Assembly: GCF_004784475.1 (NCBI RefSeq)
Contig: NZ_SRRT01000010.1
Span: 62,001 to 126,000 of the forward strand
Direction of reading: 5' to 3'
Length of the DNA: 64,000 nucleotides
From: Streptomyces bauhiniae
GTDB taxonomy: Bacteria > Actinomycetota > Actinomycetes > Streptomycetales > Streptomycetaceae
Part shown: positions 1-8,877 of the stretch, in pieces
Position numbering within the stretch: position 1 is the first letter of the stretch
Layout: each line of letters opens with the position of its first letter
The notes under the pieces: generated by a model
Databases searched by the model: none
The model's input: the letters and a program-made list of their open reading frames with translations, nothing else
What the model was told of the DNA's origin: nothing
Position numbers and translations under genes: made by a program

Positions 1-930
1 GGCCGCGTCCCGGACCAGCACGGCGGAGGAACTCACCGGCTGGAAGAAGGACTTGTGGTAGTCGACGGTGACGGAGTCGGCGCGCTCGATGCCGTCGATG
101 CGCCTCCGGTGCTTGAGCGAGGTGAGCAGTCCGCAGCCGTAGGCGGCGTCCACGTGCATCCACGTCCCGAACTGCGCGCAGAGTTCCGCGATTTCGGGGA
201 GCGGGTCGATGGAGCCGAAGTCGGTGGTGCCCGCGGTGGCGACGACGGCCATCGGGACGAGTCCGTCCTGGGCGCAGCGCTCCAGCTCGTGGGCGAGGGC
301 GACGGTGTGCATCCGCTTGTCGTGGTCGACCGGGATGACGACGACCGCGTCCGGGCCGAGGCCGAGGAGTTTGGCGGACTTCTTCACGCTGAAGTGGCTG
401 ACCTCGGAGGTGAAGATGCGCAGTTGACCGTAGGACTCGGCCTTCGCCTCCTCGCGGGCCAGCAGCAGCGCCTGGAGGTTGGACTGGCTGCCGCCGGAGG
501 TGAACACGCCGTCGGCGGCGGGTCCGAAACCGATGCGGGCGTTGGTCCAGTCGATCAGTTTCCGCTCGATGAGCGTGCCGCCGGCCGACTGGTCCCAGGT
601 GTCCAGGGAGGAGTTGACCGCGGAGAGCACGGCCTCACCGACCACCGCCGGTATGACGACCGGGCAGTTGAGGTGGGCGAGGTAGCGCGGGTGGTGGAAG
701 TAGACGGCGTCCCGGAGGTAGACCTCCTCCAGCTCGTCCAGCGCGGCGGCGGTGTCGCCGAGCGGCTGGTCGAGGTCCACGGAGTCGACGCGGGGAGCGA
801 GGTCGTCGACGGTGATGCCGGTGAACGGGCTTGCGGCGGTGGCGAGTTTGGCCGCCACCCGCTCTACTCCTTCGGTCACGGAGCGGCGGTACGTCTCCGC
901 GGTGAGGCCATTGAGCAGGTGCGAGCGCAT
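1..930 (-). CDS. desA: DesA, PLP-dependent lysine decarboxylase of desferrioxamine synthesis (C-terminus outside window)
   Basis: The first 310 codons of a group II PLP decarboxylase lie here on the minus strand; the 3' end runs off the left edge (DesA proteins are about 480 residues). The family decarboxylates L-lysine to cadaverine, the first step to desferrioxamine siderophores. The cofactor region is visible: HVDAAYG (Asp that contacts the pyridine nitrogen) and, near the window edge, DYHKSFFQP, where the Lys forms the Schiff base. Start is ATG at 930, preceded by GGAGGA with a 7-base spacer. An iron box lies 54 bases upstream, and the siderophore reductase and desE genes are next to it on the same strand. 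The identity is strong from motif plus context; only the substrate (lysine rather than another amino acid) rests on context. Confidence 0.93.
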   Translation of the reverse strand, partial: MRSHLLNGLTAETYRRSVTEGVERVAAKLATAASPFTGITVDDLAPRVDSVDLDQPLGDTAAALDELEEVYLRDAVYFHHPRYLAHLNCPVVIPAVVGEAVLSAVNSSLDTWDQSAGGTLIERKLIDWTNARIGFGPAADGVFTSGGSQSNLQALLLAREEAKAESYGQLRIFTSEVSHFSVKKSAKLLGLGPDAVVVIPVDHDKRMHTVALAHELERCAQDGLVPMAVVATAGTTDFGSIDPLPEIAELCAQFGTWMHVDAAYGCGLLTSLKHRRRIDGIERADSVTVDYHKSFFQPVSSSAVLVRDAA

Positions 931-983
931 GAGGGGGTCCTCCGAGGGAAACACGAGGGGGAGTGAAGTTCCGCGGCTTCAAC

Positions 984-1002
984 TTAGGTAAGCCTAACCT
1001 AA
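984..1002. promoter_or_regulatory. Iron box (DmdR1/IdeR-type operator) of desA
   Basis: TTAGGTAAGCCTAACCTAA is a 19-bp palindrome, close to the known DmdR consensus of TTAGGTTAGGCTCACCTAA type. It sits between the siderophore-interacting gene and the desA start, so desA should be repressed by iron-loaded DmdR from its own promoter and not only by readthrough. Confidence 0.88.
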
Positions 1003-1061
1003 GTCGGCGACGCGTGATCACGCCCCTCCCGTGACGACGGTCACTCCGAGGGGTTCCGCGC

Positions 1062-1907
1062 TTACGCGGCGCTCGCGCGGAGCTGTTCCTCCGTCAGCCC
1101 GCGCCGCCAGTAACCGACGAAGGTCACCCGCCGCCGGTCGGTGCCGCGCTCCCCGACGAAGTGCCGGCGCAGCTCCCGTACCTGCCCGGCCTCACCGGCG
1201 AGCCAGACGTACGGGCTGGTGTGCGCGGGCAGTTGGGCCTCGCGCAGGGCCTCCACGGCCGAGGGGGCGCCCTGGTGCCGGACCAGCCAGGTGATGCGGG
1301 CGTCCGCCTCGGTGCGCACGTCCTGGATGTCCCCGGCATGCGGCACCTCCAGCCAGGCGTGCACCCGGGTGGACGCCGGCAGCGACTCCAGCACGGCGGT
1401 CGCGGCCGGTACGGCGGTCTCGTCGCCCCACATGACGACCAGGTCGGTGTCCTCCGGGGCCCGGAACCGGACGGCCCGGTTGTCGGCGAGCGCCGGGCCG
1501 AGCAGCAGTACCCGGTCGCCCGCGACCGCACCGGCGGCCCAGCGGGAGGCGGGGCCGGCCGGGACCGGGGCGCCGGGCTCGGTGCCGTGCAGGGCGAAGT
1601 CGATGTCGATCTCGTCCGGGTCCCGGCGCAGCGCCCGCAGGGTGTACGAGCGCATCACCGCCCGTACGTCGTCCGGGAGTTCACGCCAGCCGTGCCACCA
1701 GTCGTCGCCCAGCTCCAGGGGGACGACGGGCTCGCGCTGGCCGGGATGCGGCAGGAACAGCGAGAGGGACTGGTCGCGGCCCAGCGAGTGGAACTCGGCC
1801 AGCTCGGGGCCCGTGAAGGTGACCCGGAGCAGAGACGGACCGAGCCGCCTCGTCCGGGCCACCTGGAGGGCGAAGAAACGGAACGGGGCGGCTACGGCCG
1901 TCGTCAT
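1062..1907 (-). CDS. Siderophore-interacting protein (FAD-binding ferric-siderophore reductase)
   Basis: A 281-residue protein of the SIP/ViuB family. These flavin reductases release iron from ferric siderophores in the cytoplasm by reduction. Visible features: an N-terminal FAD-binding barrel containing RSYTLRAL (residues about 86-93, the R-x-Y-T/S flavin motif), an NAD(P)H-binding half with WGDETAVPAA (the conserved GDET segment), and a C-terminal GYWRRG, which is typical of the family. ATG at 1907 follows CAGGAG with a good spacer. It lies between desE and desA on the same strand, so it is likely co-transcribed with desE from the iron box near 3050. S. coelicolor carries the same gene in the same place, as I recall. 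No gene symbol is secure. Confidence 0.9.
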   Translation of the reverse strand: MTTAVAAPFRFFALQVARTRRLGPSLLRVTFTGPELAEFHSLGRDQSLSLFLPHPGQREPVVPLELGDDWWHGWRELPDDVRAVMRSYTLRALRRDPDEIDIDFALHGTEPGAPVPAGPASRWAAGAVAGDRVLLLGPALADNRAVRFRAPEDTDLVVMWGDETAVPAATAVLESLPASTRVHAWLEVPHAGDIQDVRTEADARITWLVRHQGAPSAVEALREAQLPAHTSPYVWLAGEAGQVRELRRHFVGERGTDRRRVTFVGYWRRGLTEEQLRASAA

Positions 1908-1944
1908 GCGGGGCTCCTGAACGTCAGGAAGGGACTGCTACGGG

Positions 1945-2991
1945 CTAGCTGACCTTCTTGGCCGTCTCGATGGCCTTGGCGAGGTTCTCCAGCAGCGGGG
2001 CGCACTTGTCGTAGGACAGGATCGGCTCGGCGGAGCGGGGGATGACCTGGTCGGCCTTGACGGCGGGCAGCTTCTTCCAGGTGGCCTTGGTGATGTCGGC
2101 GGGCTGGATGGCCGAGGAACGGTCGTCCATGATGATGATGTCGGCCGGGTGCTTGTCGACGTTCTCCCAGCTCAGCGTCTCGAACCAGCCGCCGGTGGGC
2201 TTCTTGGCCGCTTCCGAGGGCTCGACGAAGTTCACGCCGAGGGACTTGAAGTACTCGAGGTCCGCGGAGAGGTTGGTGCCGGAGACGTAGAACGCGTCCT
2301 GCGCGGCGGAGCCGGCCATCACCTTGATCTCGGGGCGGGACTTGGCCGCCTTGCGTAGCCGGGCCGCGGCCGCCTCGAAGCGCTTCTTGGCGTCGGTGAT
2401 CTTGGCGGAGCTGGTGTCGGCGCCGAGGGACTCGGCCAGCTCCCACATCCGCTGCAGCGGGCCGGTGAGCGGGCGGTCGTAGACCGAGACGGCGACGCTG
2501 GGCGCCAGCTTGGCTATCTTCGCGGCGGACTCCAGGGGCACGTACCAGAGGACGCCCTTGGGGTCGAAGGTGGTGGTGATGAGGACCTGCGGGCCGAAGG
2601 CCGCGTACTCCTCGACGTTGAACTGGTTGAAGACATTGCCGAAGACGGTCAGCTTGCTGACGTCCATGTCGCCGGCCTGCACATCGGCCTTGCCGTCCTT
2701 GGTCTTGGTCGGGCCGAAGACGCCCTTGACCTCGATGCCGTAGTCGTACAGCGCGGCGGCGACACCGGTGAAGGCGACGATCTTCGTGGGGACCGAGTCC
2801 AGCTTCACGGTCTGGCCGCGGTCGTCCTTGAAGCTCCACGCGCCGGACTTGCCGGGCTTGGCCCCGCCCTCGGAGCCACCGCTGTTCCCCTTGTCGTCAC
2901 CACAGGCGGCGAGCACGGCGCCGAGACCGAGGGCGCCGCCCGCGGCGAGGATGCCGCGGCGAGTGAGGTGGGTGGCACGGGTGTGGGACAT
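1945..2991 (-). CDS. desE: DesE, ferrioxamine-binding lipoprotein
   Basis: A 348-residue substrate-binding protein of the FhuD/FepB class, which captures ferric siderophore outside the cell for an ABC importer. The N-terminus shows a Tat-like LTRRGILAAGG followed by lipobox LAAC, so it should be exported and lipid-anchored. A DRGQTVKLDS strand and a helical backbone follow, as usual in periplasmic_binding_2 domains. I chose ATG at 2991 because the longer in-frame start at 3033 would leave only 7 bases to the iron box and add a non-signal-like extension; no good ribosome site is visible for either. No importer permease or ATPase lies in the window, so the partner is elsewhere. Confidence 0.9.
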   Translation of the reverse strand: MSHTRATHLTRRGILAAGGALGLGAVLAACGDDKGNSGGSEGGAKPGKSGAWSFKDDRGQTVKLDSVPTKIVAFTGVAAALYDYGIEVKGVFGPTKTKDGKADVQAGDMDVSKLTVFGNVFNQFNVEEYAAFGPQVLITTTFDPKGVLWYVPLESAAKIAKLAPSVAVSVYDRPLTGPLQRMWELAESLGADTSSAKITDAKKRFEAAAARLRKAAKSRPEIKVMAGSAAQDAFYVSGTNLSADLEYFKSLGVNFVEPSEAAKKPTGGWFETLSWENVDKHPADIIIMDDRSSAIQPADITKATWKKLPAVKADQVIPRSAEPILSYDKCAPLLENLAKAIETAKKVS

Positions 2992-3040
2992 GGGTATGAC
3001 TGCTTTCGACCGGGGCGGACACCGCCTGACCAATTCGCAG

Positions 3041-3059
3041 CAAGGTTAGCCTAACCTTG
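3041..3059. promoter_or_regulatory. Iron box of desE
   Basis: CAAGGTTAGCCTAACCTTG is a perfect 19-bp palindrome (around base 3050) of the DmdR/IdeR class. It is 49 bases upstream of the chosen desE start, the expected position for iron repression of desE and the downstream reductase gene. Confidence 0.88.
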
Positions 3060-3109
3060 CTCTTTGTCCAGGGCTGGGGCGTCCGCCCCCGTCGGGGCGT
3101 TCTCCGAGG

Positions 3110-4270
3110 TCAGCCGGTCAGGCCCAACTCCCGTGCGATCAGCATGCGTTGGACCTCGCTGGTGCCCTCGCCGATTTCCAGGATCTTGGAGTCCCGCCAC
3201 ATGCGGGCCACCGGGTACTCGTTCATGAAGCCGTAGCCGCCGTGGACTTGGGTGGCGTCACGGGCGTTGTCCACGGCGATGGTGGAGGAGTACAGCTTGG
3301 CGATGGCCGCCTCCTTCTTGAAGGGCTCACCGGCCACCAGCCGGGCCGCCGCGTCACGCCAGGCGAGACGGGCGGTGTGCGCCTTCATCTCCATGTCGGC
3401 CAGCTTGAACTGGATGGCCTGGTTGGTGCCGATGGCCCGCCCGAACGCGTGCCGCTCCTTGGCGTACCGCAGCGACTCGTCCACGCAGCCCTGCGCGAGC
3501 CCGGTGCCCAGCGCGGCGATGGCGATGCGGCCCTCGTCCAGGATGCGGAGGAACTGCGCGTAGCCGCGGCCCTCTTCGCCGAGCAGGTTGGCGGCCGGGA
3601 CCCGGACGTCCTGGAAGGACAGCTCACGGGTGTCCGAGGCGTTCCAGCCGACCTTGGAGTAGGGCGCGGCGACCGTGAAGCCCGGCGTGCCCGAGGGCAC
3701 GATGATCGCGGAGATCAGCGGCCTGCCGTCCGGCTTGCGGCCGGTGACCGCGGTGACCGTCACCAGGCCGGTGATGTCGGTGCCGGAGTTGGTGATGAAG
3801 CACTTGCTGCCGTTGATGACCCATTCGTCCGTGTCCGGGTCCAGCCGGGCCGTCGTACGGGTCGCGCCCGCGTCCGAGCCGCCGTCCGGCTCGGTCAGCC
3901 CGAACGCGCCCAGGATCTCGCCCGAGCACAGCCGGGGCAGCCACTCGGCCTTCTGCTCCTCGGTGCCGAACAGGTGGATCGGCATGGCGCCCAGCGAGAC
4001 GCCCGCCTCCAGGGTGATGGCCACCGAGGAGTCCACCCGGGCCAGCTCCTCCAGCGCGATGCCCAGCGCCAGATAGTCGCCGCCCATCCCGCCGTACTCC
4101 TCGGGGAACGGCAGCCCGAACAGGCCCATCCGGCCCATCTCGCGGACGATCTCGTACGGGAACTCGTGCCGCTCGTAGAAGTCGCCGATCTTCGGCGCCA
4201 CGACGTCGTGCGCGAACTCCTCCACCGTGCGGCGGAGTTCCTCCAGCTCGGGGCTGAGGCGGTGGTCCAT
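3110..4270 (-). CDS. Acyl-CoA dehydrogenase (AcdH-like, short/branched chain)
   Basis: A 386-residue FAD acyl-CoA dehydrogenase, last gene of the coupled leucine-degradation operon. Family marks: AFGLTEPDGGSDA (flavin/substrate loop), the helix with AFGRAIGTNQAIQ, HGGYGFMNEY and the C-terminal IGEGTSEVQR. The catalytic base appears to be Glu of this EGT motif, as in MCAD/SCAD, whereas the position of the isovaleryl-CoA dehydrogenase Glu (helix G, LDEGR here) is Gly. It therefore reads as a short/branched-chain enzyme rather than a canonical isovaleryl-CoA dehydrogenase. The HMG-CoA lyase stop overlaps a GTG at 4279 that is in frame; the ATG at 4270 is the other candidate start. I list the ATG; both give nearly the same protein. 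It may correspond to AcdH of S. coelicolor. Confidence 0.9.
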   Translation of the reverse strand: MDHRLSPELEELRRTVEEFAHDVVAPKIGDFYERHEFPYEIVREMGRMGLFGLPFPEEYGGMGGDYLALGIALEELARVDSSVAITLEAGVSLGAMPIHLFGTEEQKAEWLPRLCSGEILGAFGLTEPDGGSDAGATRTTARLDPDTDEWVINGSKCFITNSGTDITGLVTVTAVTGRKPDGRPLISAIIVPSGTPGFTVAAPYSKVGWNASDTRELSFQDVRVPAANLLGEEGRGYAQFLRILDEGRIAIAALGTGLAQGCVDESLRYAKERHAFGRAIGTNQAIQFKLADMEMKAHTARLAWRDAAARLVAGEPFKKEAAIAKLYSSTIAVDNARDATQVHGGYGFMNEYPVARMWRDSKILEIGEGTSEVQRMLIARELGLTG

Positions 4271-4275
4271 GCTGA

Positions 4276-5229
4276 TCACTGGTCCTTGTCGGGCTGGGTC
4301 GTGGTGCCGCCGAGGGCGCGGACGGTGCGGGAGGGGCTCGGGCGGCCCAGGTGGCCCGCCATCCAGACGCTGGTGGCGGTCAGCGCCGCCAGGTCGACGC
4401 CGGTCTCGATGCCGAGGCCGCGCAGCATCCAGACCAGGTCCTCGGTGGCGAGGTTGCCGGTGGCGGACTTGGCGTACGGGCAGCCGCCGAGGCCGCCCGC
4501 GGATGCGTCGACCGTGGTGACGCCGTGCTGGAGCGCCGCGTAGGTGTTGGCGAGCGCCTGGCCGTAGGTGTCGTGGAAGTGGACGCCCAGCTCGGCCGTG
4601 GGCAGGCCCGCCTCGTTGAGCAGGGTGACCAGGGCGCGGACCTGGCCCGGTGTGGCGACGCCGATGGTGTCGCCGAGGCTCAGCTCGTCGCAGCCCATGT
4701 CCCTGAGGGCCGCGCACACCCGGACCACCTGGGGGAGCGGTACCTCGCCCTCCCAGGGGTCGCCGAAGCACATCGACACATAGCCGCGGACATGGGCGCC
4801 CGCGTCCTTGGCCTGCCGTACCACCGGCTCGAAGACGGCCAGCGACTCGTCCACCGTGCGGTTGAGGTTGGCCTTGGCGAAGGACTCCGTCGCGCTGGCG
4901 AACACCGCGATGCGGCGTGCCCCGAGCGCCAGGGCACGGTCCAGGCCGCGCTGGTTGGGGACCAGCACCGGGAGTTCGGCGTCCACGTCGGAGATCTGCG
5001 GGAACAGCTCCTCGGCGTCGGCCAGTTGGGGCACCCACTTGGGGTGCACGAAGCTGGTCGCCTCGATGGTGGTGAGGCCCGCCTCGCGCAGGCGGCGGAT
5101 GAACTCCGCCTTCACCTTCGTCGGTACGGCCGTCTTCTCGTTCTGCAGGCCGTCGCGCGCGCCCACCTCGTGGATGCGGACCCGCGTGGGGAGGCCGGGG
5201 TCGGGGACGACCATGGGCAGGGCGCTCAT
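4276..5229 (-). CDS. hmgL: Hydroxymethylglutaryl-CoA lyase
   Basis: A 317-residue TIM-barrel lyase that cleaves HMG-CoA to acetoacetate and acetyl-CoA, the last step of leucine breakdown. Motifs: GARDGLQNE near residue 23 (catalytic Arg-Asp), GVHFHDTYGQALAN (metal-binding His-x-His), and GLGGCPYAKSATGN with the loop Cys that all HMG-CoA lyases carry. The length is normal. The ATG overlaps the stop of the carboxylase alpha gene as ATGA, so translation is coupled; its own stop overlaps the possible GTG start of the acyl-CoA dehydrogenase. The alternative is another HMGL-like family member (isopropylmalate synthase), but the GCPYAKSATGN motif and the operon argue for HMG-CoA lyase. Confidence 0.94.
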   Translation of the reverse strand: MSALPMVVPDPGLPTRVRIHEVGARDGLQNEKTAVPTKVKAEFIRRLREAGLTTIEATSFVHPKWVPQLADAEELFPQISDVDAELPVLVPNQRGLDRALALGARRIAVFASATESFAKANLNRTVDESLAVFEPVVRQAKDAGAHVRGYVSMCFGDPWEGEVPLPQVVRVCAALRDMGCDELSLGDTIGVATPGQVRALVTLLNEAGLPTAELGVHFHDTYGQALANTYAALQHGVTTVDASAGGLGGCPYAKSATGNLATEDLVWMLRGLGIETGVDLAALTATSVWMAGHLGRPSPSRTVRALGGTTTQPDKDQ

Positions 5230-7157
5230 TCCGTCTCCTCCTTCGGCGCGATGACGGCCAGCACCTGGTCCATGGCGACCGTGCTGCCGGGCGTCACGTC
5301 GAGTTCGGCGACCGTGCCGGCGTGCGGGGTGGAGACGACGTGCTCCATCTTCATCGCCTCGACCACCAGCAGGCTCTGCCCGGCCTCGACCTCGTCGCCC
5401 ACGGCCACCTTCACCACCGTCACCGTGCCCGGCATGGGCGCGGTCAGCGAGTCGGCGCCCGCGTGCGCGGAGCGGCTCAGCGAGGCGGCGACGGGGTCGT
5501 GGTCCCGCACCTGCCAGGCGTCACCGTCCCGGCCGAGCCAGTCGGCGGCGCGGCGGAAGGTGTGCCGGACGCCGTCCAGGGTGACGGTCACGTGGTCGTC
5601 GGTGACCTCGGCGGCGCGGGCGGCCCGAGTGACGGGTTCAAGTCCCGCGACACGCAGCGGGAACGACACCGGCTTCGGCGTCCCGCTCAGCCGCCAGCCG
5701 TCCGGCACCGAGAACGGGTCCACCCAGCCCTCGCCTGTGGGGCGCAGCTCTTCCAGGCGTATGGCGGCCGCCGCCTCGTAGACCTCCTCCGGCACCTCGG
5801 ACGGGATCAGCTCGTCCACCGCCCGCTCCACCAGCCCGGTGTCCAGTTCGCCCGCCACCACCGCGGGGTGGGCGAGCAGCCGGCGCAGGAAGCCCGCGTT
5901 GGTCGGGACGCCCAGGGTGACCGTCTCCGCGAGGGCCGCGCGGAGCTTGCGCAGGGCGGTCGCGCGGTCGGGGCCGTAGGCGATCACCTTGGACAGCATC
6001 GGGTCGTACAGGCTGCCGACCTCGGTGCCCTCGCTGAGCCCGGAGTCGGTGCGGACTCCGTCGCCGTGGGGCTCGGCCAGCAGCAGGACCGTTCCGCCCG
6101 AGGGGAGGAAGCCGCGGGACGGGTCCTCGGCGCAGATGCGGGCCTCCACCGCGTGCCCGGTGAGCGTCACGTCCTCCTGCGCGAAGCCCAGCGGCTCGCC
6201 GGACGCGACCCGTAGCTGCCACTCGACCAGGTCGAGGCCGGTGATCAGCTCGGTGACGGGGTGCTCGACCTGGAGGCGGGTGTTCATCTCCATGAAGTAG
6301 TACGAGGACGGATCGTTGCCCGGCACGATGAACTCCACCGTGCCCGCGCCCCGGTACCCGCAGGAGCGGGCCGCCTGCACGGCCGCCTCGCCCATCGCGG
6401 CGCGGGTCGCCTCGTCGAGCAGGACGCTGGGCGCCTCCTCGATGATCTTCTGGTGGCGCCGCTGGAGCGAGCACTCGCGCTCGCCGAGGTGGACCACGTT
6501 GCCGTGGCCGTCGGCGAGGACCTGGATCTCGATGTGCCGGGGGCGGTCGATCCACCGCTCCACCAGCAGGGTGTCGTCGCCGAAGGAGGCGCGGGCCTCG
6601 CGGCGGGCGGCCGCGATCTCCTCGGCCAGCGCGGCCTCGTCCCGCACCAGGCGCATGCCCTTGCCGCCGCCGCCCGCCGCGGGCTTGAGCAGCACGGGGG
6701 TGCCGATCTCACGCGCGGCGTCGGCCAGTTGGGCGTCGGTCAGCCCGCTGCCACTGGAGCCCGGCACGACCGGTACCCCGTACGCCGCCACCGTCTCCTT
6801 GGCGCGGATCTTGTCGCCCATCAGGGCGATGGCGTCGGCGGACGGCCCGATGAAGACGAGCCCCGCCTCCTCGCAGGCACGCGCGAAGCCGGCGTTCTCG
6901 GCGAGGAAGCCGTAGCCGGGGTGGACGGCCTGGGCGCCGGTGCGGGCTGCCGCCTCCAGCAGCCGCTCCACCGACAGATAGCTCTCCCCGGCCGGGGCCG
7001 GGCCGATCCGGACGGCCGTGTCGGCCTCCCGGACGTGCCGCGCGTCGGCGTCGGCGTCGGAGAAGACCGCCACCGAGCGCACGCCGAGCGCACGGAGCGT
7101 ACGGATGACCCGTACGGCGATCTCGCCCCGGTTGGCGACCAGCACTGTGTCGAACAC
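5226..7157 (-). CDS. Methylcrotonyl-CoA (acyl-CoA) carboxylase alpha subunit: biotin carboxylase + biotin carrier
   Basis: A 643-residue protein with an N-terminal biotin carboxylase (VANRGEIAVRVIRT at the start, ATP-grasp glycine loop KPAAGGGGKGMRLV, EMNTRLQVEHPVTE) and a C-terminal biotinyl domain ending with EAMKMEH, whose Lys takes biotin. It carboxylates biotin for transfer by the beta subunit. I chose GTG at 7157, after GAGGGAGGGG; upstream in-frame residues are antisense-like noise. It sits between the beta subunit (17-base gap) and the lyase (ATGA overlap). Context with HMG-CoA lyase points to 3-methylcrotonyl-CoA as substrate (LiuD/MccA), although Streptomyces acyl-CoA carboxylases can be promiscuous. 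Confidence 0.92.
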   Translation of the reverse strand: MFDTVLVANRGEIAVRVIRTLRALGVRSVAVFSDADADARHVREADTAVRIGPAPAGESYLSVERLLEAAARTGAQAVHPGYGFLAENAGFARACEEAGLVFIGPSADAIALMGDKIRAKETVAAYGVPVVPGSSGSGLTDAQLADAAREIGTPVLLKPAAGGGGKGMRLVRDEAALAEEIAAARREARASFGDDTLLVERWIDRPRHIEIQVLADGHGNVVHLGERECSLQRRHQKIIEEAPSVLLDEATRAAMGEAAVQAARSCGYRGAGTVEFIVPGNDPSSYYFMEMNTRLQVEHPVTELITGLDLVEWQLRVASGEPLGFAQEDVTLTGHAVEARICAEDPSRGFLPSGGTVLLLAEPHGDGVRTDSGLSEGTEVGSLYDPMLSKVIAYGPDRATALRKLRAALAETVTLGVPTNAGFLRRLLAHPAVVAGELDTGLVERAVDELIPSEVPEEVYEAAAAIRLEELRPTGEGWVDPFSVPDGWRLSGTPKPVSFPLRVAGLEPVTRAARAAEVTDDHVTVTLDGVRHTFRRAADWLGRDGDAWQVRDHDPVAASLSRSAHAGADSLTAPMPGTVTVVKVAVGDEVEAGQSLLVVEAMKMEHVVSTPHAGTVAELDVTPGSTVAMDQVLAVIAPKEETE

Positions 7158-7174
7158 GGAAGTTCCCCTCCCTC

Positions 7175-8791
7175 TCACATCCGGAAGACGCCGAACCGGG
7201 GCTCTCCCAGCGGCGCGTTGGCACAGGCGGTCAGGGCGAGTCCGAGCACCTGACGGGTCTGGAGCGGGTCGATCACACCGTCGTCCCAGAGGCGGGCGGT
7301 GGCGTAGTAGGCGCTGCCCTGGCTCTCGTACTGAGCGCGGATCGGGGCCTTGAAGGCGTCCTCGGCCTCGGCGGGCCACTCCTCGCCGCGCGCCTCCATC
7401 TGGTCCCGCTTGACGGTGGCGAGCACCGAGGCGGCCTGTTCGCCGCCCATGACGGAGATCTTGGCGCCGGGCCACATCCACAGGAAGCGGGGGGAGTAGG
7501 CGCGGCCGCACATCGAGTAGTTGCCCGCGCCGTAGGAGCCGCCGACGACGACCGTCAGCTTCGGTACGCGGGTGCAGGCGACGGCGGTGACCATCTTGGC
7601 GCCGTGCTTGGCGATGCCGCCCGCCTCGTAGTCCTTGCCGACCATGAAGCCGGAGATGTTCTGGAGGAAGACCAGCGGGATGCCGCGCTGGTCGCACAGC
7701 TCGATGAAGTGCGCGCCCTTCTGGGCGGACTCGGAGAACAGGATGCCGTTGTTGGCGACGATGCCGACCGGGTGGCCGTGGATACGGGCGAAGCCGGTGA
7801 CCAGGGTCTGGCCGAACTCGGACTTGAACTCGCTGAAGCGCGAGCCGTCCACCACGCGGGCGATGATCTCGCGCACGTCGTACGGGGTGCGGGAGTCGAC
7901 CGGGACCGCGCCGTACAGCCCGAAGGGGTCGACCTTGGGTTCGACGGCCTGGGTCACCTCCCAGGGGGCGTCCTTGCGGGCGGGGAGGGTGGCGACGATG
8001 TTCCGCACGATCCTGAGCGCGTGCGCGTCGTCCTCCGCGAGGTGGTCGGTGACGCCGGAGACGCGGGAGTGGACCTCGCCGCCGCCCAGCTCCTCCGCCG
8101 TGACGACCTCGCCGGTGGCGGCCTTCACCAGCGGGGGGCCGCCGAGGAAGATCGTGCCCTGGTCGCGGACGATCACCGCCTCGTCGCTCATCGCCGGGAC
8201 GTACGCGCCGCCGGCCGTGCAGGAGCCGAGGACGGCGGCGATCTGCGGGATGCCGGCCGCGGACATGCGGGCCTGGTTGTAGAAGATGCGGCCGAAGTGG
8301 TCGCGGTCGGGGAAGACCTCGTCCTGCATGGGCAGGAAGGCGCCGCCGGAGTCCACCAGGTAGAGACAGGGCAGGCGGTTGTCGAGGGCCACCTCCTGGG
8401 CGCGCAGGTGCTTCTTCACCGTCATCGGGTAGTACGTGCCGCCCTTGACGGTCGCGTCGTTGGCGACGATCACGCACTCGCGCCCGCTGACCCGGCCGAT
8501 CCCGGCGATCACCCCCGCCGCCGGGGCCTGTCCGTCGTACATCCCGTCGGCCGCGAGGGGGGCCAGCTCCAGGAAGGGGGAGCCGGGATCGAGCAGGGCG
8601 TCCACCCGGTCCCTCGGCAGCAGCTTGCCGCGCGCGGTGTGCCGGGCGCGCGCCTTCTCGCCGCCGCCGAGGGCCGCGGCCGCCAGCTTGGCGCGCAGCT
8701 CCTCGCCCAGGGCGAGATGGGCCTGTTCATTGGCCTGCCAGGCCGTCGACGCGGGGTCTGCCGCGCTCGTCAGCTCCGGTGCCTCGTGCAT
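7175..8791 (-). CDS. Methylcrotonyl-CoA carboxylase beta subunit (carboxyltransferase)
   Basis: A 538-residue carboxyltransferase with both crotonase-like halves. Visible marks: LVDSGGAFLPMQDEVFPD in the N half, GSCTAGGAYVPAMSDE (oxyanion glycines), and in the C half FLQNISGFMVGK and GGSYGAGNYSMCGRAYSP. These GFMVG and GNYSMCGR forms are typical of methylcrotonyl-CoA carboxylase (LiuB/MccB). It transfers the carboxyl group from biotin to 3-methylcrotonyl-CoA in leucine degradation. It is the first gene of the minus-strand operon; the ATG at 8791 follows GAGGGG. Two GTTAA-type operators lie between it and the divergent TetR gene, which probably represses the operon. Confidence 0.92.
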   Translation of the reverse strand: MHEAPELTSAADPASTAWQANEQAHLALGEELRAKLAAAALGGGEKARARHTARGKLLPRDRVDALLDPGSPFLELAPLAADGMYDGQAPAAGVIAGIGRVSGRECVIVANDATVKGGTYYPMTVKKHLRAQEVALDNRLPCLYLVDSGGAFLPMQDEVFPDRDHFGRIFYNQARMSAAGIPQIAAVLGSCTAGGAYVPAMSDEAVIVRDQGTIFLGGPPLVKAATGEVVTAEELGGGEVHSRVSGVTDHLAEDDAHALRIVRNIVATLPARKDAPWEVTQAVEPKVDPFGLYGAVPVDSRTPYDVREIIARVVDGSRFSEFKSEFGQTLVTGFARIHGHPVGIVANNGILFSESAQKGAHFIELCDQRGIPLVFLQNISGFMVGKDYEAGGIAKHGAKMVTAVACTRVPKLTVVVGGSYGAGNYSMCGRAYSPRFLWMWPGAKISVMGGEQAASVLATVKRDQMEARGEEWPAEAEDAFKAPIRAQYESQGSAYYATARLWDDGVIDPLQTRQVLGLALTACANAPLGEPRFGVFRM

Positions 8792-8810
8792 CCTGCGAAC
8801 CCCTCACCTT

Positions 8811-8855
8811 GTTAATGAGCGTTAACGCATTTCCCTCAGGTTAACGACCGCTAAC
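8811..8855. promoter_or_regulatory. Two TetR-type operators in the divergent liu/tetR promoter region
   Basis: Two related 16-bp imperfect palindromes occur here: GTTAATGAGCGTTAAC (8811-8826) and GTTAACGACCGCTAAC (8840-8855), 29 bases apart, giving a shared pattern GTTAAYGASCGYTAAC. The second overlaps a plausible -35 (TTAACG, 8841) that is 18 bases from TACAAT (8865-8870). They are best explained as binding sites of the adjacent TetR protein controlling both directions. Confidence 0.7.
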
Positions 8856-8877
8856 CTCGCTGTCTACAATGACCCGC

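Noticed and set aside
3110..5038. Single 642-codon frame joining HMG-CoA lyase antiframe and acyl-CoA dehydrogenase
   Set aside because: Only the part from 4270 downwards matches the family; the rest is an out-of-frame shadow of the lyase gene.
5630..5655. GGTTCAAGTCC resembling a tRNA T-arm
   Set aside because: It lies inside the biotin carboxylase frame, and no matching acceptor, D or anticodon arms surround it.
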